The position numbers and the translations under genes are program-made. From assembly GCA_025024175.1 (NCBI GenBank), contig QCXZ01000001.1, forward strand, positions 36,574,942-36,638,941: a stretch of DNA of 64,000 nucleotides, written 5' to 3'. Below, piece by piece: positions 36,708-46,200 of this stretch. The notes below the pieces were generated by a model. It was not told the DNA's origin. It saw nothing but the letters and a program-made list of their open reading frames with translations, and did not search any database. Position 1 is the first letter of the stretch. Every line of letters begins with the position of its first letter. This stretch comes from Rhyzopertha dominica (Eukaryota > Arthropoda > Insecta > Coleoptera > Bostrichidae).

Positions 36708-38276
36708 TCAGGGTACGCTAACTGGCTCTTTGAATTTTTTCAAATTTACAACATTTTGGATATTTAATTCTTTTCTTTCTTTATCGCCGATCACATATGA
36801 ATTGGGCCCAGCACATCGGATGATATAGTAGGGACTCTCATATAGCAAGAACATTTTTTTTATTTTTCGATCTTCTGCCGATGATGCAGGATGTGTCCTG
36901 ACAAGCACAGCATCCCCGACAGTAAAAGTAACCGGATTTGTATTGCGATCATGTTTGATTTTTCTCCTCTCCGCTTTAGAGAGTAGTCTCTCATATGCAA
37001 TTGTACAAACTCTCTCCAAATTTGTCATCTCTGTCTCTTTCTTTTCCGGAAATTTAATTAATTTTAGAATGCTATTCGGCGCTTTGGTTCCGAAATGAAG
37101 GAATTCGGGACAAAAACCTGTGCTTTTATGCACGACATTGTTCAAGCATTTTTCTAACTCAGCAAGTTTTTTGGCCCATTTAGTATGTTTATCGTGGCAC
37201 CACGTCCTTAGTAAACGCCCGATTTCCCGATTCACCCTCTCGGTCGGGTTGCCTTGGGGAAAGTATACTGACGTATGTTTTATTTTGATACCAAATTTTT
37301 CAATTTCAGTCACCCATGATTTTGAATGAAATTGTGTTCCGTTATCGGTTAAAATAGCACGAGGAACTCCCACTTTCACAAAATAATCCCCCTTCATCCT
37401 ACCGATTATTGACCTCGTGGTACCCCTTCTAAGCGAATATACCCTAACGTAATGAGAAAAACCGTCTACAACTACTAGGAGTTGCGTTACACCCCCTGTT
37501 GACATCGGAAGCGGACCCATTAGATCAAGACACACTAAGTCCCCAGGCTTCTCGGGAATAATACTCTGTAAATACCCTACGCTCCGTTTGCTCACCTTTG
37601 CTTTTTGGCAGATAACGCACGCTGCAACCACTTTCCGAATTGTCCGTTGCATACCTGGCCAATAAAATTCCTCCCTCATTTTTAAATAAGTCTTTTTGTA
37701 ACCAAAATGGCCCATATCGGCATGCTGCTGATTTATTAAATCAATTACTTGCTCAGCAGGCACAAAAAGTTTATGCCCTGGATTATATTTACATCCCCTT
37801 TTGAATAAGATACCTTTATAAACGTCATACCATTCCACGCACCGTAGTTTGTCTTTAGTTCTATTTTCTACTTCGGACCCCCCTACTTCCAGTTCCTCGA
37901 GTATTTCCATCTTCTCCCTTATCCAATTCTCCCTTCGCTGATCTTCTGCAATAGTTTTTAAATTTTCCTTCACCAGTTTATACTCCACTGACATCCGTGC
38001 CATCTTCATTTCTACCGTTTCTCCAATATAAACTTTACCTCCCTTTGCCTCACCTGCCGGNCTTCTAGATAACGCATCGGCCAGAACATTCTCTGAACCT
38101 TTACAATACTGAATTTCGAAATTGAATTCTTGCAAGAATAAGGTCCATCTTGCTAAACGTGCATTCCCCAACTTGCTGTTCATCAAAAACGTTAATGCTT
38201 TGTGATCGGTCACTATTATTAGACGATTTCCCAATACAAATTTTCTCCACTGCTTCAATGCAAAGACAAAAGCCAA
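36708..38276 (-). CDS. Gypsy pol, 3' part: RNase H and integrase
   Basis: A 522-codon frame. It begins in the RNase H domain (TDHKALTFLM, then VLADALSR). It continues through the integrase zinc-binding module (HADMGHFG...CVICQ, H-x4-H and C-x2-C) and the DDE catalytic core, with D in CLDLMGP, D in LTDNGTQFHS and E in PTERVNRE. It ends in a basic C-terminal region with a GDAVLVR motif. It lies one frame away from the upstream pol segment; an extra or missing A near 38346-38351 separates them. One N lies near 38062. The catalytic residues are all present, so decay is recent or due to assembly error. Confidence 0.9.
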   Translation of the reverse strand: MAFVFALKQWRKFVLGNRLIIVTDHKALTFLMNSKLGNARLARWTLFLQEFNFEIQYCKGSENVLADALSRXPAGEAKGGKVYIGETVEMKMARMSVEYKLVKENLKTIAEDQRRENWIREKMEILEELEVGGSEVENRTKDKLRCVEWYDVYKGILFKRGCKYNPGHKLFVPAEQVIDLINQQHADMGHFGYKKTYLKMREEFYWPGMQRTIRKVVAACVICQKAKVSKRSVGYLQSIIPEKPGDLVCLDLMGPLPMSTGGVTQLLVVVDGFSHYVRVYSLRRGTTRSIIGRMKGDYFVKVGVPRAILTDNGTQFHSKSWVTEIEKFGIKIKHTSVYFPQGNPTERVNREIGRLLRTWCHDKHTKWAKKLAELEKCLNNVVHKSTGFCPEFLHFGTKAPNSILKLIKFPEKKETEMTNLERVCTIAYERLLSKAERRKIKHDRNTNPVTFTVGDAVLVRTHPASSAEDRKIKKMFLLYESPYYIIRCAGPNSYVIGDKERKELNIQNVVNLKKFKEPVSVP

Positions 38277-38338
38277 TGCCTCCTTCTCAGTTATAGTGTA
38301 ATTTAGTTCCGGTCCTTTTAGCGATCTACTGGTGAATG

Positions 38339-40510
38339 CTATGGTATTTTTATGCCACTGTCAGACATTTGGTAAAGNCACGCACCCAACCCGTATCCCG
38401 AGCTATCTGATTGAATATAGAAAGTTTCGCCCCATTTCGGATGTACTACAAAGGTCTGTTGCAAAAATGCCCTCTTTATATTTTCGAACGCAGTCTGTTG
38501 TTTTTCGCCCCAAACCCATCTTTCGTTTTTCTTTAATAGGTGAAGCAATGGCAAGGTCAGCTCTGCAAAATTTTCACAAAACCGGCGCTCAAAACCGACA
38601 AACCCTAAAAAGCTCCTTAGCTCCCGAATATTACGTGGCCTCGCCAAATTTTGAATCGCTTCTACTCCTTTCGGATTTATACTCACACCATCCGCAGACA
38701 CTAAATGTCCCAAAAACTCTACCTGTCTTCTTGCAAAAGCACATTTTCGAAGTTTTATAGTTAAATTGCATTCCTCAAACCGTTTAAAAATTGCCTCCAA
38801 ATGAATCAAATGCTTCGGCACCGATTCTGAAAATACTAACACGTCATCCACATAAACCAACACAAAATCGGAAAACTCAGAACCCAATATTTGATTTAAA
38901 CAACGCACAAAACTTGCTACCGATGTAGATAGACCAAAAGGCAATACCTCAAAAAAATAGGTAATTCCTTCGAAAGCAAATCCAGTATATTTTCGATCTT
39001 CTGGCTTTATGGGAATTTGCCAATATCCTGCCGTCATGTCTAGCGTGCTCAAAATCTGTCCTTTCCTTAACTTAGCCAGCAGCTCTTCCGGGTGAGGAGG
39101 ACTAACTTTATCTCCCTCCATTCTTGCGTTCAAAAACCGCGCGTCTAAACATACTCTAACCGACTTGTCCTTTTTCACTACTGCTACCAGAGGTGATACA
39201 TATTCTGTTCGGCCTTCCTCAATTATTCCCATTTCATTCATTTCTTTTAACTGCTTCCTAACATGATCGCGATATGCTAACGGTACTGGATATGAAGCTT
39301 TGTTAAACGGAGTTCTGTCGCGCATCCGAATTTCATGCTCATATCGGTCCGTCTTTCCCGGATCTTCCGAAAAAATTTTGTTATATTTCTTTAGAACGCT
39401 ATATAACTGCTCTTGTTCATTTTCCGTTAAGGTTTCCGTTTTATCTGTGGTTTCTTTGAATTCTTTATCGCTATAAGTATGACGTTTAGCCAATTTTTCC
39501 TCTTTCTTCCCTATAAAGTTAATCACTAACGATCCTTCATTCTTTTCCCACTTAACCCTTATAATGGTTTCTCCTTTTTCCGAATCTACGATTAACGCGG
39601 ATTTATTAAAATCTAACACTGCCCCTGTTTGGTTCAACCAATCGCAACCTATAATTACGTCTTGGTTCAATCTAGGAATGACTATGTACGTTACCTCGAA
39701 TACTTGCCCTCCTATTTCCATGGTCAATAACACCTGTGACTTTACCCTCTTCTTTTCTTTACCTACTGCTAAAGAAATAGACATGTTACTAACGGGAAGT
39801 TCCGGAAATCTTTTTCCCCCACTTCTTAACTTTTTCCAAAAAGACTCAGATATTGCCGATACCTGACTCCCTGAATCAACCATCGCTTGTACAAATTCTC
39901 CACCTATCTTAATTGTAATCACCGGCGATAAGAACTCGTTATCAACATTTTCCCCTTCTTCAGGATCGGATAGTAACTCTTCCGTACCATTTTTATATAA
40001 AAAGTTTACCCTTCTCACTACGTTTTTTTCTTTCTCCCCCGCGTTATCCCTATTTTCAGTTTGAGAACGTCCTTGGTTACGCACGCTAGTGGTATTCGCT
40101 CGCGGATGCCCGTTATTCCCATCGTAGTGACGCAGCTCTCTATAATCCTCCCCATTTCGCCATGAGGACCTATTTTGACAATCCCGACGCGTATTATCAA
40201 AAGTGGAATCAAGTTTTCTCAGGTACTCCTCCAATTCATCAAGTTTTTTTATATGAGCTAGACAGATACCTCTTTGAATCTCCGATGAAAAATGTTTTCC
40301 TAACCACTCTACCAATATTTCCTCCTGTACCGGTTCTGACAGATAAGACGCTTTATTTACCATGTTGATTAAATAATCCGCCCTGCTTCCGTGTTTGAAC
40401 TCCCCATATTTTAATTCGTAGAACAACTCGCGTTCTTTTTCAACCCCCCAATACCTCGCTTTAAATGCCTCTTCAAACAAGTCGAAACTTATAAAGTCCT
40501 TTTCCTTCAT
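38339..40510 (-). CDS. Gypsy gag-pol: gag C-terminus, protease, reverse transcriptase
   Basis: A 723-codon frame. The first ~170 residues are gag-like (FDLFEEAFKARYWG, a charged linker). Then comes the aspartic protease (AMVDSGSQVSAIS, later DVIIGCDWL), reverse transcriptase (VRVCLDARFLN, STLDMTAGYWQIP, YVDDVLVFS, EFLGHLVS) and the start of RNase H (DSSGYGLGA). It ends by a frameshift before RNase H is complete. The RT active site (D in STLD, YVDD) is intact. A TGA at 40517-40519 separates this frame from the upstream gag part; given the conserved reading frame around it, it is a nonsense change or a sequence error. Confidence 0.92.
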   Translation of the reverse strand: MKEKDFISFDLFEEAFKARYWGVEKERELFYELKYGEFKHGSRADYLINMVNKASYLSEPVQEEILVEWLGKHFSSEIQRGICLAHIKKLDELEEYLRKLDSTFDNTRRDCQNRSSWRNGEDYRELRHYDGNNGHPRANTTSVRNQGRSQTENRDNAGEKEKNVVRRVNFLYKNGTEELLSDPEEGENVDNEFLSPVITIKIGGEFVQAMVDSGSQVSAISESFWKKLRSGGKRFPELPVSNMSISLAVGKEKKRVKSQVLLTMEIGGQVFEVTYIVIPRLNQDVIIGCDWLNQTGAVLDFNKSALIVDSEKGETIIRVKWEKNEGSLVINFIGKKEEKLAKRHTYSDKEFKETTDKTETLTENEQEQLYSVLKKYNKIFSEDPGKTDRYEHEIRMRDRTPFNKASYPVPLAYRDHVRKQLKEMNEMGIIEEGRTEYVSPLVAVVKKDKSVRVCLDARFLNARMEGDKVSPPHPEELLAKLRKGQILSTLDMTAGYWQIPIKPEDRKYTGFAFEGITYFFEVLPFGLSTSVASFVRCLNQILGSEFSDFVLVYVDDVLVFSESVPKHLIHLEAIFKRFEECNLTIKLRKCAFARRQVEFLGHLVSADGVSINPKGVEAIQNLARPRNIRELRSFLGFVGFERRFCENFAELTLPLLHLLKKNERWVWGEKQQTAFENIKRAFLQQTFVVHPKWGETFYIQSDSSGYGLGAXLYQMSDSGIKIP

Positions 40511-40518
40511 TTCGGCTC

Positions 40519-40926
40519 AGTTAGCTGCCGACGCTTTCATACTTTCAATCGCTAAATTTACCTTCGCCTCGTTTGGCACATCTGCATCTTGAAAAGCGCG
40601 TTTCAGTTTCTTTAAAAACTGAACTGGGTGTACCTGACCACCGGGACTAAAACATATGTTTACCCCCCTCTGTCTTTCCACCTAGTTAAATAACTTTTAC
40701 TTTCCATCAACCCCTTGGATTCTAAGCTATTTTCCGATATTTCTAATACTTTATCAGCATTTACTTTCACACAGCTAGCCATTTTTTCAATACTAGACTG
40801 CATAATACGTACACTACTCGCCAAACTTTTAACCAAATCTTTTAAATCTGAATCTTTTCCCGAAAATCCAGTAAAACCTTCCTCCATATTAGCGTTCCCT
40901 TCAACAGTTTTCTTTTTATGGGCCAT
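40519..40926 (-). pseudogene. Gypsy gag N-terminal part, frame-broken
   Basis: The ATG at 40926 opens 88 residues (a coiled-coil-like stretch, SSVRIMQSSIEKMASC) that stop after WKDRGG at a G-run near 40663-40668. In the next frame the protein continues (SPGGQVHPVQFLKKLKRAF) to the TGA at 40517-40519. The gag therefore has one frameshift and one nonsense codon. Confidence 0.75.
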
Positions 40927-41491
40927 TTTTATCTTTTACATATACATATATAGGTATATTTAAATACACACAATAAATGCAATATAACGAACAGGAAACA
41001 ACACCAAAAATAATCTCGTCAAACAACAGGTTAGACAATACCCAAAATTCACTTAAATAATTAATAAAGAAAATGTTTTTATTGAAGTAAACGTTCTTTT
41101 GTATTTCTTTTCAGTTCTGGAATTTGCTTTAGGTAATTAACGCTCTTACCTTATCCGACACCACTGTCTATTTTGTGCGCCGACGTACCTACTCCGACAA
41201 CACTGCTTCGTTCTCGATGAATCGCCGACTCCCAATTGGCCTTGGCATTCCCAGACGTTACCTCCGCCCTTGCCTCTCAGGTCCCGAGCGCCTCGTTTGC
41301 GTTGTTGCCACTCGTCAAGCCACGTGCACTCCACGATTTTCCCACAACGATACCGCTGTTCTTAATGCCCCTCTGGCCAGGATAGCGCTTCTTCGTCTCC
41401 AAAACGCTGCTCCCTTGTCCCCGTATAAATCTCGTCCGACTTATATACCTGGGTTTCGCTTTTCGTTTTCTGACACGCAGTGTTTCATCCA

Positions 41492-41509
41492 GCCCCACGT
41501 TGGGCGCCA
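41492..41509 (-). promoter_or_regulatory. Gypsy primer-binding site
   Basis: Directly inside the 5' LTR (two bases away) the element strand reads TGGCGCCCAACGTGGGGC, an 18-nt tRNA 3'-end complement starting TGG, as expected for priming of minus-strand DNA. Confidence 0.85.
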
Positions 41510-41511
41510 AA

Positions 41512-41801
41512 TGCGATGCTACTCTTTCTCAGGGTGTAGATATTTCTACGGGTTCGTAGGCTGATATACTAAAACACTGGCGAATCGTTTAGTTCTCTAT
41601 TTAAACCAAAACACACGAAACACAATCAAACAACAAGAAAATAATAACTTTGAAAACACACTGCGAAAATACAGTGCAGCTCTTGGAGAATGCAACTAAC
41701 CATCCCCAGCTGCAGCCAACCGCTGACTGTCGCTTCGCTTCTTTACTTCCCCCACACTGTTGCCGTTTCCCTCACTAATTCTTGTTTTAGGGCGCACTAC
41801 A
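41512..41801 (-). repeat. Gypsy 5' LTR
   Basis: 290 bp, nearly identical to the 3' LTR at 36276-36565 (differences at acacatgaaac/acacacgaaac, gcagct/gcaact and cttcact/ctttact). Confidence 0.93.
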
Positions 41802-42995
41802 CTTATATTTACTTATACAGGGAGATATCTTGCGACTTCGAAACGTTTATTCTATGTACACCCGCGGACATAGAAAATGAGACTATCATATCGGGCGGGG
41901 GGCTACGGATCGTTGGATGGAAAGGACGTTCGATAGAAAGCCCGTATGTTTGAAAACCGGAAGTGAGCAAGTGGGACGTTCGATAGAAACCTGTATCACA
42001 CAACTACATGTAATTTTCGATTTTTAACAGCTTAACTAACCGGAGTGTACTGCAGTGAACTTAGCAACAGTAAACATTGAAACTATAGAATCCCCTAAAG
42101 CGGAAGAAAAGCGCTAACGTTTGTAAACCGCAGAAAGTGAGCTTACTACTTTAATTATTTATTTATCAGTATTTTTCCTAACATGTTTATATGACTGAAG
42201 TTAATTACCCACATCCACAGTACACTAGCGACACTAGCTAGACCTTGCGTTCGCAGGGTTGCACTTGGGAAAAAGTGACCCAGGACCATGGAATTATATT
42301 GAAATATAATATAATTCCGTTCCCAGGACTGAACGGAAACTTCATATAAATTGTTTGGAGCTTTAGTATAGCGTTTGCCATCCCCAAATTTTGTACAAAG
42401 ACCCTTTACCATACAGAAATAAAAAATCTTTGTGTAAGATACTTTGGCCCTCCAGAATAAAAGCATAAATAAAATCAAAGGCCCTTAACAGTTAATAATA
42501 ATTAACAGAACCATTATTTGAGCAAGCGCAAAATAAGGTTTTGCACAGAAACACTATAGCATAATGCATTAATTATTCCAGTGCCAGATCACTCCTGCAC
42601 CTTCCAGAACAGAAGGTAGAAAAAATTAAACACCCTAAACAGTGAAGAATTATTAACAGAAGCTTTATTGGAACAGCTACCAAAACTGAATTTGCACAAG
42701 TATAACTGTTAGACAATGACAAAAGTAACATTCGATTATTACAAAATATTTATAATGATGCTAATAACAAGTGAACATTATGAAACCACTAATAAAAAGC
42801 CAGCAATGTATAAATGTATTTAGTATCACTGTAAGCTTAAATTTTGCAGTTTAACAAATTGGAAGTTGAAATAAAGTGGTGGCTTAAGAAGTTTAAAACC
42901 TGTAGCTGAAAAGAATGCAAGTTTGCAGCTAAATAACACTAGTTTAAAAGTTGCGGCTACCCCAAAATTGCAAGTGTATAAATTGCAGCAAAAAA

Positions 42996-45419
42996 AACTG
43001 CTAGCCACTGGACAGTGCAAGAGTAAGTAATGTTTCCTGTATTCATGTATTAAAATATAAATAATATAGTCCCTTATACTATTATATCGAGCAAAAGCGT
43101 TATTAGAAGGTGGACGTGTTTTCCTGACTCATATGTATAATACCAGCATTGTACCCAGCAAGCTTAACAGATTGTGTCACTTTAAATCAAACAATATAGT
43201 CCCTTATACTATTATATAGAGCAAAAGCGTTATTAAAAGCTAGACGTATCTTCCTAGCTCATATAATACGAGCATTGTAAACAGTAAGCATAATAGATAG
43301 TGTCGTTTTAAATCAAACAATATAGTACTTTATACTATTATATTGAGCAAAAGCGTTATTAGATGTTAGACGTATCTTCATGACTCATATAATACCGGCA
43401 TTGTACCCAGCAAACATAACAGGTTGTGTCGCTTTAAATCAAACAATATACTCCCTTATACTATTATATTGAGCAAAAGCGTTATTAGCAGCTAGACGTA
43501 TCTTCCTGACTCATATAATACCAGCATTGTACCGTGCGAGCATAACAGATGTGTCGCTTTAAATCGAATAAAATGGTCCCTTATACTATTATATTGAGCG
43601 AAAGCGTTATTCGAAGCTGGACGTATCTACCTGGCTTCTATAATAGCAGCATTGTAACCAGCTAACTTAAGAGATTATGTCGCTTTAAGTCGAACAAAAT
43701 GTTTTCTTGAACTATTATATTGAGCAAAAGCGTTATTAGAAGCTAGACGTACTTCCTGACTCATATAAAACCAGCATTGGACCCTGCAAGCAAACAGATG
43801 TGTCGCTTTAAATCGAACAATATGGTCCTATTAAATTCAGCAAAAACGTTGTTAGAAGCTAGACGTATCTTCGTGACTCATATAGTTCCAGCATTGTAAC
43901 CAGCAAGCATAACAGATTGTGGCGCTTAAGTCGAACAAAATCGTCCCTTATACTATTATATTGAGCAAGAGCGTTATTAGGAGCTAGACGTATCTTCCTG
44001 ACTCATATAATACCAGCATTGTACCCAGCAAACAACAGATTGTGTCGCTTCAAATCAAACAATATAGTCCCTTATACTAATATAGAGCAAGAGCGTTATT
44101 AAAAGCTAGACGTATCTCCCTAACTCATATAATACGAGCATTGTAAACAGTAAGCATAATAGATAGTGTCGTTTTAAATCAAACAATATAGTCCCTTATA
44201 CTATTATATTGAGCAAAAGCGTTATTAAGCAGCTAGACGTACCTCCCTGACTCATATAATACCAGCATTGTACCGTGCGAGCATAACAGATGTGTCGCTT
44301 TAAATCGAACAAAATGGTCCCTTATACTATTATATTGAGCGAATGCGTTTTTCGAAGCTGGACGTATCTACCTGACTTCTATAATAGCAGCATTGTAACC
44401 AGCAAACTTAACAGATTATGTCGCTTTAAGTCGAACAAAATGTTTTCTTGAACTATTATATTGAGCAAAAGCGTTATTAGAAGCTAGACGTACTTCCTGA
44501 CTCATATAAAACCAGCATTGGACCCTGCAAGGAAACAGATGTGTCGCTTTAAATCGAACAATATGGTCCTTTTTACTATTAAATTCAGCAAAAGCGTTGT
44601 TAGAAGCTAGACGTATCTTCGTGACTCATATAGTACCAGCATTGTAACCAGCAAGCATAACAGATTGTGGCGCTTAAGTCGAACAAAATCGTCCCTTATA
44701 CTATTATATTGAGCAAGAGCGTTATTAGGAGCTAGACGTATCTTCCTGACTCATATAATACCAGCATTGTACCCAGCAAACAACAGATTGTGTCGCTTCA
44801 AATCAAACAATACAGTCCCTTATACTATTATATTGAGCAAAAGCGTTATTAGAAGCTAGACGTATCTTCCTGACTCATATAATACCAGCATTGTACCCTG
44901 CAAGCTTAACAGATGTGTCGCTTTAAATCGAACAAAATGGTCCCTTATACTATTATATTGAGCAAAAGCGTTATTAGAAGCTAGACGTATCTTCCTGACT
45001 CATATAATACCAGCTTTTGTATGTACCTAGCAAGAATAACAGATGTGTCGCNTTAAGTCGAACAAAATGGNCCCATATACNATTATATAGAGCAAAAGAT
45101 TTATTAGAAGCTAGACGTATCTTCCTGACTNATAATACCAGCTTTAGTACCTAGCAAGCATAACAGATTGTGTCGCGTTAAATCGAAATAAACTTGTATG
45201 GTATTATTTTAACCAAATACGTTATTAGACAGTCGCCCTAAGTTAAATGTGCATAAAAATTATTTATAGTTAGATGTAGTAAAATCAAATAAAAAATAAT
45301 AAAAAGTATATTGTGTTTAATATGCGGAGCTAAGATTATGGAAATTTGTATTGTTTATATTATAATACACGAATACAGGAAACATTACTTAGTCCCGCAC
45401 TGTCCAGTGGCTAGCAGTT
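42996..45419. mobile_element. Inverted-repeat-bounded satellite element
   Basis: The satellite array is enclosed by inverted repeats of about 65 bp. The left one (42996-43063) runs aactgctagccactggacag, then taagtaatgtttcctgtatt. The right one (45352-45419) is its reverse complement with few changes. The arms and array together make a 2.4-kb unit that looks like one mobile or foldback element with an amplified core. Confidence 0.8.
43065..45215 (+). repeat. Tandem satellite array, about 125-bp monomer, 17-18 copies
   Basis: Monomers start at successive cccttatactattatattg motifs (43071, 43201, 43328, 43453, then about every 125 bp to 45070) and contain gagcaaaagcgttattagaa, agctagacgtatcttcctga and cagattgtgtcgctttaaat. 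Units vary by small indels. Blocks near 43430-43970 recur near 44180-44720 with the same private variants (accgtgcgagcataac, gacttctataatagcagc, ttttcttgaactattata). This shows a higher-order period of about 745 bp, or six monomers. The last units (45040-45160) contain Ns. Confidence 0.95.
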
Positions 45420-45890
45420 AAACATACCTACTAGTATTAATATCATTTTACAGTTTGTATTAGTTTTTGTCAAATGTGACAGAGTTAAATCAAAATGAGA
45501 GACAAATCAAATACTGTACTATTATAATAGGAAAGCATTTGATTAAATCGCGCAGATAATTCATCATGTAAATTTGTTGCAAACTGACAGGCCAATCGAA
45601 AGTGTAATGTGATCACAATGTATACTGTATATGATATACAGTTTTTATTCGTTAGATACTTCAGTACCAAAATTATCATTTCATTTAGCGTTTATAAAAA
45701 AGTTTGTCGATGATTTAATTGTATCTCTCCCTTCAAATGTCATAAACGAAGTACAATTAGTATTTAACAACTTTAATACGCATATACAATCTACAGTAGA
45801 ACTAGAAACAGATAATAAAGTGTCATTTTTGGATACGAAAGTTTGTAAAATTGAAAATTTAATAAAACTGGACTGATTAAATAAACTGCC

Positions 45891-45969
45891 CTGGTCAGTT
45901 CGCTCTCACCCTGCGACTAGTTTCGCCCTGTTTGGGCTCATCAGGCAGCGGTAGAGAGCAAACTGACCA
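45891..45969 (-). ncRNA. Type I hammerhead ribozyme with minimal stem III
   Basis: Read on the minus strand: a long stem I strand (tggtcagtttgctctc, then CTGC), the core CUGAUGA (45944-45938), stem II GCCC/GGGC with loop aaaca, and the core GAAA (45924-45921). A two-base-pair stem III (AC..GU, loop UA) follows, then the cleavage triplet GUC (45917-45915) and the closing strand GCAG...gagagcgaactgacca. All conserved core nucleotides are present in order. Cleavage is predicted between 45915 and 45914. Penelope-like elements and retrozymes are known to carry hammerheads with very short stem III. Confidence 0.88.
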
Positions 45970-46151
45970 TGGCAGATCGTCGCCTATAACCGCGGCGGGC
46001 AGACTGGTTTAAAGGATAATAGGAGGGCAGATGCCCTCAGTGCCATCTACGCGGAACTCTGCGAGCTAGGCGATCTATAACTCTGATAGACACCGGCCTA
46101 GTGCAGGTTGCTAGCGATGACTCCGGGGAGGCTCCTCGTATAGACGGTCTG

Positions 46152-46200
46152 CCATGGTCAGTTTGCTCTCTACCCCTGCCTGATGAGCCCCAACAGGGCA
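46152..46200 (+). ncRNA. Half hammerhead motif (inactive)
   Basis: On the plus strand, ccatggtcagtttgctctct leads to CUGAUGA at 46180-46186 and stem II GCCC/GGGC, as in the complete ribozyme. The following bases are actgagg instead of GAAA and the cleavage-site strand is absent, so it cannot fold into a ribozyme. It marks an inverted second copy of the same unit. Confidence 0.7.

Larger units (their letters stand above)
36276..41801 (-). mobile_element. Ty3/Gypsy LTR retrotransposon, nearly complete
   Basis: A 5.5-kb element on the minus strand with two 290-bp LTRs (41512-41801 is the 5' LTR, 36276-36565 the 3' LTR) that begin TG and end CA and differ at about three positions. It has a tRNA-complementary primer site, gag, protease, RT, RNase H and integrase, and no room for an env gene (140 bp between the integrase stop and the 3' LTR). 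Coding is broken by frameshifts in a G-run and an A-run and by one TGA in gag, so it is not intact as assembled. It sits inside P-like copy 1. The empty site can be read from copy 2 near 48550-48570. Four extra bases (CTTA) follow both LTRs, and no clean 4-5 bp duplication is visible. Confidence 0.95.

Noticed and set aside
42155..42478. 107-codon minus-strand frame inside the 5.4-kb TIR element
   Set aside because: It could have been the element's own protein, but I see no DDE, integrase or other motif. Its hydrophobic composition is what random AT-rich DNA gives.
43065..45215. Regular repeats considered as a CRISPR array
   Set aside because: Contiguous 125-bp monomers without unique spacers, in a eukaryotic genome; this is satellite DNA.
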